From an uncultured Chloroflexota bacterium (GTDB taxonomy: Bacteria > Chloroflexota > Anaerolineae > Aggregatilineales > Phototrophicaceae): a DNA stretch of 5,467 nt. Below, piece after piece: positions 1-4,729 of this stretch. The stretch lies in NCBI GenBank assembly GCA_903904765.1, contig CAIVEA010000822.1, forward strand, positions 1-5,467, in the 5' to 3' direction. A program made the position numbers and the translations under genes. Below the pieces are notes generated by a model. The model did not search any database, was not told where the DNA came from, and saw nothing but the letters and a program-made list of their open reading frames with translations. How positions within the stretch are numbered: the stretch's first letter is position 1; every line of letters begins with the position of its first letter.

Positions 1-1118
1 ATATACAGGGGACGTTGTAAACGGCGTTCTATAGCATTGACGAGCGTGGGCTGATTGTCGAGATTGAGCGCCATGCCGGATAGCGGACGTTGTTGTTCGC
101 GGTCAAAAGCGGCTGTGACATCGGCGTAGTTGGCATCCTGTAGATTGAGGAGCGCACCGACATCCGCTTTGAGGACTTCGATGCCGGATTGCACGATGCG
201 ATCCGGGATGGTGGATGGCGAGGCTTCTTCCAGAATTAAGCCCAACGTTTTGAGCAACTGGATGGAGTCGCGCTGGATGGGGGAGACGTTTGGGAGGAGT
301 GTGGAGGCCGGAACAGGCGGTTCGGCGGGTGGTGTGACCGGATTGGTGAAACCACTGTTGCTTGTAGGGCCTGATGTCATGTTGCTGGCGATACGCAAAT
401 CTAATTGCCAGTGCGATATCACCATGCGGTACATAATGAGCGGCAGCAGCGCCATCCCCGCCAGTAGTGAGATGCGGGTGGCTCCGGCATCGTTGCCGAT
501 GATGCTGGCCTGCGTGATTTGCAGGAGCGTTCCGGCATAGCCCATGATGGGCAGTGTGAAGAACAACAGTTTGAGAGGGGCATCTGGAATATAGCGAAAG
601 AGAGATATGCACAGGAACAGCCCCATGAGCGACAGCGCCAGTCCGACAAACGTCCAGACTGTGCCGAGGGGGGTCAGGTTGAAGTTGTTTTGATCGGCGG
701 CACCTGCCCACTGTACGCCGGATACGAGATAGCCGGCTGCCAGCAGCACCAGAATAAGCTGAAACAGCGTATTCAAGCGTTTACTAAGGGGTTGATGGTC
801 GGCAGGCAGGAATGCCCATGTGATGAGGACGATGACGATGACACTGGCGGCGCGTTCTAGCGGTGGTAGGATGGCGGCGATCTTCTGATCGCTAATTACA
901 CTGAAGAGCGACCCTGCCATGATGATAATCCATGCTGCGACCACCCCGCCGAGCGCCAGCGTAACACGGCGCGAATCCGGGATAAGGGGCTGCCGCCATC
1001 GCTCACTCAATGCCAGAAAAAACGCGGTCTGGCTGAGGGCGATCAGCGCCAGGAAATAGAGAATGTCTCCGGGCGGACGGACGAACAAGTTTAGGAAGTC
1101 TAGCGGTGATTGTGACAA
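1..1118 (-). CDS. 7TM-GAF membrane signalling protein, probable sensor kinase (N-terminal part, runs off left edge)
   Basis: The frame is open without interruption for 372 codons from a TTG at 1118 to the window edge, so the C-terminus is missing. Seven hydrophobic segments lie at about residues 17-37, 54-76, 88-106, 116-135, 153-174, 182-202 and 214-233. A Pro/Ser/Thr-rich linker (about 250-280) follows. From about residue 285 a helix-led segment (RDSIQLLKTLGLILEEA, then IVQSGIEVLKADVGALLNL) resembles the beginning of a GAF domain. This layout is typical of sensor histidine kinases in which a 7TM region feeds a cytoplasmic GAF domain, but the output domain is off-window, so a cyclase or PP2C phosphatase output is equally possible. 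No ATG or GTG lies near the N-terminus and the first in-frame ATG is about residue 67, inside helix 2. TTG at 1118 places the first helix correctly and has a weak GGGG (1127-1130) 8 nt upstream. The membrane-protein assignment is firm; the kinase call is inference. Confidence 0.75.
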   Translation of the reverse strand, partial: MSQSPLDFLNLFVRPPGDILYFLALIALSQTAFFLALSERWRQPLIPDSRRVTLALGGVVAAWIIIMAGSLFSVISDQKIAAILPPLERAASVIVIVLITWAFLPADHQPLSKRLNTLFQLILVLLAAGYLVSGVQWAGAADQNNFNLTPLGTVWTFVGLALSLMGLFLCISLFRYIPDAPLKLLFFTLPIMGYAGTLLQITQASIIGNDAGATRISLLAGMALLPLIMYRMVISHWQLDLRIASNMTSGPTSNSGFTNPVTPPAEPPVPASTLLPNVSPIQRDSIQLLKTLGLILEEASPSTIPDRIVQSGIEVLKADVGALLNLQDANYADVTAAFDREQQRPLSGMALNLDNQPTLVNAIERRLQRPLY

Positions 1119-1160
1119 GGGAAAAACCCCGTTTGTAGATGCGAACGCCCATCTTTGAAA

Positions 1161-1169
1161 AGTATAGCA
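1161..1169 (-). promoter_or_regulatory. Candidate extended -10 promoter for the 7TM-GAF gene
   Basis: Read on the minus strand, this is TGCTATACT, a TGn extension plus a -10 hexamer with five of six matches to TATAAT. No good -35 lies 16-18 nt upstream, which an extended -10 can tolerate. Transcription would start near 1154 and leave a leader of about 36 nt before the TTG at 1118. This is motif evidence only, from E. coli-type consensus rules. Confidence 0.4.
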
Positions 1170-1265
1170 CAAGCGTCTAATTGATGTGTGCTAAAGGTAT
1201 GAATTTGGCGGTAGAAAAATGACATTGGCGCGGAGTATGCAGGTGATATGGGCGGTAGTTTCGCG

Positions 1266-1295
1266 TTGACGGGCTGTTGGCCTATCCGCTACACT
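1266..1295 (+). promoter_or_regulatory. Candidate sigma-70-type promoter for the Nudix-hydrolase unit
   Basis: TTGACG (1266-1271, five of six matches to the -35 consensus) is followed after 18 nt by TACACT (1290-1295, four of six matches to the -10). The predicted start near 1302 lies only about 9 nt before the preferred ATG at 1311 and just downstream of the GAAGG at 1296-1300. Either the mRNA has almost no leader, the true start is the in-frame ATG at 1326, or this is not the promoter. The rest of the 1119-1310 intergenic region shows nothing else I can support. Confidence 0.3.
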
Positions 1296-1310
1296 GAAGG
1301 TCGTTGGCTC

Positions 1311-1799
1311 ATGAAATGGAATGTTATGCGGCAGATTGCACGGGTTTTACAGCGATTGCCTTGGTTGGTTGTGATTGCACGGGTATTTTGGCGCTTCTGG
1401 CAGGCGAAGTTCACGGCTGGCGCAGTGGGTATCGTATTTAACAGCAGCGGCGAAGTGTTGCTGGTGGAGCATGTATTCCATCCGTATGCGCCTTGGGGGT
1501 TGCCCGGTGGATGGGTAGACCGACGTGAATCTCCTGCGACGACAGTGCAGCGCGAACTGCGCGAAGAACTGGGGCTGAAAGTGCAAGTGGACACGGTGGT
1601 GCTGGTTGATTTGGACTTTGGCGACCATCTTGATTTTGCCTATCTATGTCATTCGTCGAATGGGGTTGGGGCGCTCAGCCGTGAATTGCTCGGTTTTCAG
1701 TGGTGCGCGTTGGACGCACTCCCCAAACTACAAACGTTCCATTATCGTGCAATTCAAGCGGCAGCAGAACGTGCGGGTATTCCTTATCCGAAGGGATAA
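1311..1799 (+). CDS. Nudix hydrolase
   Basis: This 162-residue protein carries a perfect Nudix box at residues 67-89: G67, five residues, E73, seven residues, then R81-E82-L-R-E85-E86-L-G88-L89. The glutamates of the REUxEE part bind the Mg2+ or Mn2+ used to hydrolyse a nucleoside diphosphate linked to another group (family knowledge). The strand before the box (FTAGAVGIVFNSSGEVLLVEH) and the PWGLPGGW approach are standard for the fold. The substrate cannot be told from the sequence. The first 33 residues are a basic, Trp-rich amphipathic stretch (PWLVVIARVFWRFWQAK) that might touch the membrane. I chose ATG 1311 because GAAGG (1296-1300) lies 10 nt upstream; ATG 1326 is an alternative. The upstream ATG at 1248 would add 21 residues unlike the family. 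The next gene begins 16 bp after the stop, so the two are probably co-transcribed. Confidence 0.92.
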   Translation: MKWNVMRQIARVLQRLPWLVVIARVFWRFWQAKFTAGAVGIVFNSSGEVLLVEHVFHPYAPWGLPGGWVDRRESPATTVQRELREELGLKVQVDTVVLVDLDFGDHLDFAYLCHSSNGVGALSRELLGFQWCALDALPKLQTFHYRAIQAAAERAGIPYPKG

Positions 1800-1800
1800 T

Positions 1801-1805
1801 GAGGG
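1801..1805 (+). promoter_or_regulatory. Ribosome binding site of the serine-hydrolase gene
   Basis: GAGGG lies 10 nt before the ATG at 1816, directly after the Nudix stop codon. The nearby ATG at 1809-1811 is out of frame with the long reading frame, so this site supports 1816 as the start. Confidence 0.5.
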
Positions 1806-1815
1806 TTCATGAAGC

Positions 1816-3453
1816 ATGACGTTATCTAAACGGCGGCGGAGACGCGGTTTACCCATCCTGCCCATCTTTTCGGCGCTGATGATCTTACTGGCGGTGGGGT
1901 TGTTCGTGTTTAACCTTGTGCGCTTCAGCCAGCAGCAGGGCGGGTTGCCGACAGATGTGACGGTGGCGGGGGTGAATGTGGGCGGGTTAAGTTCCCGCGA
2001 GGCGCTCACCCGTCTAGAGGAAACGTATCGCCAACCTGTTCTGTTGTACTACGGTGATAGCCCTATATTACTCGACCCCGGTAGCGTGGGCTTTGAGATG
2101 AGCAGCCAGTCCATGCTGGCGCAGGCCAGTGCGTCTACGGATATTCAGGGTAGTTTCTGGGGGCGCTTCGGGAGCTACTTGCTGGGGCAGGAAAGCCGTA
2201 CCGCAGCACAGGTTGATCTAATATCGGATTACTCGCGGGGTGCTCTGGAACAATATCTGCGTGATATTGCTGCACGCTATGATCTGTCATCGGGCGCGGC
2301 TAGTTATGATTTGCAAACACTGACCCTGCGCTCTGGGAATGAGGGGCGCGTGCTGGATGTGGATGCTTCGCTTCCGCTGATTGATACGGCGCTGCGTGAT
2401 CCAAAGAACCGCATGGTGAATCTGCCGCTAAAGTCCACAACTGCTAATGTGGGCAATATCGCCACGCTGCAAAAACTGATCGAAGATTATCTCGATGCAG
2501 AAGGATTCATCTTCGATGGGCAGACGACAGTGGCCTCGGTTTACATCCAAGACCTGAAAACGGGAGAGGAAGTGAACATCAACGGGGATGTGTCGTTCTC
2601 GGCGGCTAGCACGATCAAGGTGGCAATTCTGATTGACTACTTCCGGCAACTGTGGTTTGCGCCACCGCAGGAAGAAGCATGGCTGATGGCAAATTCGCTT
2701 TTGTGCAGCAACAACTCGTCCTCCAATCTGATGATGCAGATTATTGGAGAGCGCGTGTCGGGCGAGACAGACATCTTCAAAGGGATTCAGGATGTGACGA
2801 CGAACGCCCAGTATTTGGGGGCGCGGAATACGTATATCACTGCGCCGTTTGATCTGGGCGTTCAGGGGCAGGTGTTAGGGTCTATCCCCGCACCGCAGAC
2901 ATCCCCGAATCCAAATTTCAATACCACGCCCGATCCGTATAACCAGACTTCGGCGGAAGATATGGGGACATTGTTCGGGCTGGTGTATGATTGCGCGAAT
3001 TACGGGTCGGGGCTGATAACGGCTTATCCGGGTGGGGAGTTCACGCAGACCGAGTGCAAGCAGATGCTGGAGCTGACCAGCGCGAACGATCTTCAACGAC
3101 TGTTGCAGGGAGGCATTCCGCCGGGGGTGCGGATTTCGCATAAGAACGGCTGGGTGGCGGATATGACGGGTGATACCGGCATAGTGTATCCACCGAATGG
3201 TCGTGATTATGTGATTTCGGTCTATATGTGGGAAAAGACCGATTTTCAGGATTACACCAAGTTGTGGCCGTTGATCGAGGGGATTTCCCGTGCGGCGTGG
3301 AACTACTTTAGCCCAGAGAATCCGTTGATTGCGCCACGCAATGATCTACCCGCGACAGCTGTGGAATGCGCTGGCAACTTCCTACCTCCCAATCCTGAGT
3401 CGGTGGATTTGAACAATATCAACGGGTGGAAGCAGAACACCACTTCGCCCTAA
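1816..3453 (+). CDS. Membrane-anchored serine hydrolase: YoaR/PG_binding_4-like domain plus class A beta-lactamase fold
   Basis: This 545-residue protein starts with a basic cytoplasmic tail (RRRRR, 6-10) and one signal-anchor helix (about 12-36), so the rest should lie outside the membrane. Residues about 45-205 (VTVAGVNVGGLSSREALTRL early, SGNEGRVLDVDA at 173-184) resemble the YoaR/VanW-associated putative peptidoglycan-binding domain. From about 215 a class A beta-lactamase-like domain follows. It has the nucleophile motif S265-T-I-K268, an SDN-like S298-N-N300 in CSNNSSSNLM, and H442-K443-N444-G445 in place of KTG. I cannot find an ExxLN glutamate between the second and third motifs. The region there is a long Pro/Asn/Thr-rich loop before TSAEDMGTLF. 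Four cysteines (297, 393, 414, 518) could form disulphides. Cell-wall binding and an acyl-enzyme or esterase/peptidase role are more likely than true beta-lactamase activity. The domain calls are strong; substrate and resistance role are unknown. Confidence 0.88.
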   Translation: MTLSKRRRRRGLPILPIFSALMILLAVGLFVFNLVRFSQQQGGLPTDVTVAGVNVGGLSSREALTRLEETYRQPVLLYYGDSPILLDPGSVGFEMSSQSMLAQASASTDIQGSFWGRFGSYLLGQESRTAAQVDLISDYSRGALEQYLRDIAARYDLSSGAASYDLQTLTLRSGNEGRVLDVDASLPLIDTALRDPKNRMVNLPLKSTTANVGNIATLQKLIEDYLDAEGFIFDGQTTVASVYIQDLKTGEEVNINGDVSFSAASTIKVAILIDYFRQLWFAPPQEEAWLMANSLLCSNNSSSNLMMQIIGERVSGETDIFKGIQDVTTNAQYLGARNTYITAPFDLGVQGQVLGSIPAPQTSPNPNFNTTPDPYNQTSAEDMGTLFGLVYDCANYGSGLITAYPGGEFTQTECKQMLELTSANDLQRLLQGGIPPGVRISHKNGWVADMTGDTGIVYPPNGRDYVISVYMWEKTDFQDYTKLWPLIEGISRAAWNYFSPENPLIAPRNDLPATAVECAGNFLPPNPESVDLNNINGWKQNTTSP

Positions 3454-3459
3454 AGCGGG

Positions 3460-3885
3460 TTAGCGCGGCAGAAATTTGACCGCCATAAGGTAGTTGCGAC
3501 CATTCCGGCGTTCGTAGCTAACCTCATCCATCAATTTCTTGATGAAGAAGATTCCCCACCCGCCTGTAGTACGTTCTTCGAGGCTGGCAGCGGGGTTCGG
3601 GTCGCTGCGGGTTAGCGGGTCGAACTCTGGGGAAGTATCTATGATCGTTATCGAAAACCGCCCCGGTTCATGGCGGCAAATGATTTCGATGATTTCATTT
3701 GCGCCTTGATGGTTGTAGCCATGTTCGATGATGTTGGTGCAAGCTTCGTCAATTGCAAGCTGGCAGTGGTAGACGGCACGATCGTCGAGGCCGGCTAGTT
3801 GCGCGGCCTCCACTACAAAGTCGCATGCTTGTGGAATCTGATCCACCGAGGCTGTGATCTGGAAGCGGTTCTCGTGGTGAGCCAT
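3460..3885 (-). CDS. RsbW/SpoIIAB-like anti-sigma-factor ATP-binding protein (serine kinase)
   Basis: This 141-residue protein is the usual length for a single HATPase_c_2 domain of the RsbW/SpoIIAB group. The N box is D46-E47-A-C-T-N51 in DEACTNIIEHGY, with E47 and N51 as the expected catalytic-base and Mg2+ positions. The G1 box reads D83-T-S-P-E-F-D-P, with Ser85 where Gly is usual. The G2 box is GGWGIFFIKKLMDEV (108-122). Relatives bind and silence a sigma factor and phosphorylate a STAS partner on serine; the STAS gene immediately upstream is the obvious partner. The start is well fixed, since an in-frame TAA lies 6 nt before the ATG at 3885. No Shine-Dalgarno sequence is visible in the 18-nt gap, so translation may be coupled to the STAS gene. 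No sigma factor follows: its stop is 6 bp from that of the convergent serine-hydrolase gene. The target might be a non-sigma protein. Confidence 0.9.
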   Translation of the reverse strand: MAHHENRFQITASVDQIPQACDFVVEAAQLAGLDDRAVYHCQLAIDEACTNIIEHGYNHQGANEIIEIICRHEPGRFSITIIDTSPEFDPLTRSDPNPAASLEERTTGGWGIFFIKKLMDEVSYERRNGRNYLMAVKFLPR

Positions 3886-3903
3886 AGGTTAGGGGCAGCT
3901 ATT

Positions 3904-4236
3904 CTAGTAGCTGCCAACAGCTTCGCTTTGGGTGGCGTAAATCTGGAAAATCGTATCCAAGCCCGCCATTTCGAGTACTTCGCGCACTCGCGTGGAGGGC
4001 TGTGCCAGCCGCAAATCGCCGGAACCGCGCACTTTTTTCAGCGCAGACACGATTTCGCGCAGACCGGCGCTGCTCATGTAATCCACGCCCGCTAAGTCCA
4101 GCACCATGTGGCGGTGGCCGCTGTCAATTTCGTGGTTGAGGGCTTCGCCAAGCTGGTTGGCGTTCATGCTGTCGATGCGACCGCTGACTTCGATCAGCGC
4201 GATCTGGTCACGCATAGAGGCGTTGATATTCAACAT
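3904..4236 (-). CDS. STAS-domain anti-sigma-factor antagonist (RsbV/SpoIIAA-like)
   Basis: This 110-residue protein is a single STAS domain. It begins with a beta strand (IALIEVSGRIDSMNA), has the HMVLDLAGVDYMSSAGLREIV core, and ends with a typical helix pair. By alignment with RsbV and SpoIIAA, Ser56 of Y53-M-S-S56-A-G-L is the expected phospho-acceptor. In the known system the unphosphorylated form binds the RsbW-type kinase and frees its target, and phosphorylation by that kinase breaks the contact. The gene lies directly upstream of the RsbW-like gene on the same strand with an 18-nt gap, the same order as spoIIAA-spoIIAB. The ATG at 4236 has a strong AGGAGA eight nt upstream. The short tail (QSEAVGSY) is outside the core fold. 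The family call is firm; the process controlled is unknown. Confidence 0.92.
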   Translation of the reverse strand: MLNINASMRDQIALIEVSGRIDSMNANQLGEALNHEIDSGHRHMVLDLAGVDYMSSAGLREIVSALKKVRGSGDLRLAQPSTRVREVLEMAGLDTIFQIYATQSEAVGSY

Positions 4237-4244
4237 GCGGTCAT

Positions 4245-4250
4245 TCTCCT
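4245..4250 (-). promoter_or_regulatory. Strong ribosome binding site of the STAS gene
   Basis: AGGAGA on the minus strand lies 8 nt before the ATG at 4236 and is the best Shine-Dalgarno match in the window. It contrasts with the absence of one before the second gene of the pair. This fits high antagonist synthesis with coupled kinase synthesis (inference). Confidence 0.7.
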
Positions 4251-4284
4251 GAGGCGCATCTTCATCTGTATGGTTATATGGGTC

Positions 4285-4294
4285 GAGTATACTC
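4285..4294. promoter_or_regulatory. 10-bp perfect palindrome with a TATACT -10-like hexamer on each strand
   Basis: GAGTATACTC is a perfect palindrome in the divergent intergenic region (4237-4403) between the STAS gene and the small membrane-protein gene. Because it is symmetric, a TATACT hexamer reads on both strands, so it could be a -10 for the STAS operon (start near 4281, leader about 45 nt) or an operator half-site. No convincing -35 is seen at the right distance on either strand. Confidence 0.3.
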
Positions 4295-4341
4295 CAAAAA
4301 GCATTTCAAGATAATCCTAGATCGTATAGTTCATAGGGCGG

Positions 4342-4347
4342 TATACT
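4342..4347 (+). promoter_or_regulatory. Candidate -10 element for the small membrane-protein gene
   Basis: TATACT, five of six matches to the -10 consensus, lies about 57 nt before the ATG at 4404 and would give a leader of about 50 nt. The sequence 17 nt upstream does not resemble TTGACA, so support rests on this hexamer and its position. Confidence 0.25.
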
Positions 4348-4393
4348 GATAGGTAGGGCGGCGGTGATGTTCGTAAGTCGCAAATGTGTGGTT

Positions 4394-4397
4394 GGAG
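4394..4397 (+). promoter_or_regulatory. Ribosome binding site deciding the start at 4404
   Basis: GGAG lies 6 nt before the ATG at 4404. The upstream in-frame GTG at 4386 has no comparable site, and starting there would place this ribosome binding site inside the coding region. The ATG is therefore preferred. Confidence 0.5.
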
Positions 4398-4403
4398 CGT
4401 GCT

Positions 4404-4682
4404 ATGGACGGCGGATTATTCGTTCTGCTGTGGTTGGTTTTGACGGCGGTGCTGTTGATTATTCAGAGAACTGAACGCGCAAAGCGGCGGGCGGTGATGT
4501 TTGTGATGCTGTTGTTTGCCGTCCCACTGGCGTGGTTTATCAACCTGCGCGGTGTGTGGGGTGGTGCTGTGCTGGCGTTCTTGGCAGCCGCGTTTGTGAA
4601 CGGGCTGTTCTGGGTGGTGATGGGGCGCTATAACCCGGTGGGTAGCAGCGACAATATCCGAGTGTTGGGTATGGACGATTAA
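4404..4682 (+). CDS. Small three-helix membrane protein of unknown function
   Basis: I do not recognise this protein. From ATG 4404 it is 92 residues with hydrophobic segments at about 5-20, 31-48 and 52-73. The loop between helices 1 and 2 (QRTERAKRR, 21-29) is strongly basic, which by the positive-inside rule puts that loop and the C-terminus in the cytoplasm and the N-terminus outside. A conspicuous polar tail (GRYNPVGSSDNIRVLGMDD, 74-92) ends in two aspartates and looks like an ordered or interacting peptide rather than random linker. A GTG at 4386 would add six residues (start VWLERA), but the ribosome binding site favours 4404. The gene is divergent from the STAS/RsbW pair and followed by a hairpin, so it is probably monocistronic. 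The hydrophobic pattern and good start make a real gene likely; there is no basis for naming a function. Confidence 0.7.
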   Translation: MDGGLFVLLWLVLTAVLLIIQRTERAKRRAVMFVMLLFAVPLAWFINLRGVWGGAVLAFLAAAFVNGLFWVVMGRYNPVGSSDNIRVLGMDD

Positions 4683-4720
4683 AGGGGCAGGAGGGCACAT
4701 ATCTGGTGCAACCTGCCCCT
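4683..4720. terminator. Hairpin between convergent genes, probable terminator
   Basis: AGGGGCAGG (4683-4691) pairs perfectly with CCTGCCCCT (4712-4720), giving a nine-base-pair GC-rich stem. An inner four-base stem, GCAC (4695-4698) with GTGC (4706-4709), extends it. It starts right after the stop of the small membrane gene and ends 9 bp from the stop of the convergent Mrp gene. On the minus strand the stem is followed by TTTAAT, a short U-tract suited to ending the Mrp transcript. On the plus strand there is no T-run, so termination of the membrane gene would be weaker or would need another factor. Confidence 0.6.
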
Positions 4721-4729
4721 GATAGGTGT

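Noticed and set aside
103..711. Open frame of about 200 codons on the minus strand
   Set aside because: It overlaps the 7TM-GAF gene in another frame of the same strand. Its product is His/Arg/Pro-rich with no domain pattern, whereas the longer frame gives seven helices and a GAF start.
519..860. Plus-strand open frame of 113 codons
   Set aside because: It is antisense to the 7TM-GAF gene, with a low-complexity acidic tail (DEDDDDD) that mirrors a Val/Ile-rich helix on the other strand.
1248..1310. Longer N-terminus for the Nudix protein from ATG 1248
   Set aside because: The AGGTG before it is only 2 nt from the ATG, the extra 21 residues do not look like the family, and the candidate promoter would lie inside the coding region.
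1289..1628. Minus-strand open frames opposite the Nudix gene
   Set aside because: The products are Ser/Thr/Arg/Gln-rich without motifs, and the opposite strand carries a perfect Nudix box.
3441..3470. Terminator between the convergent stops at 3453 and 3460
   Set aside because: Only very short pairings (CTAA with TTAG, or three base pairs of GC) are possible and there is no T-run, so I could not support a hairpin. Termination may occur inside the opposing gene.
3799..4095. Plus-strand open frame of 98 codons across the STAS/RsbW boundary
   Set aside because: It is antisense to two clearly identified domains and spans their junction, with no ribosome binding site or recognisable pattern.
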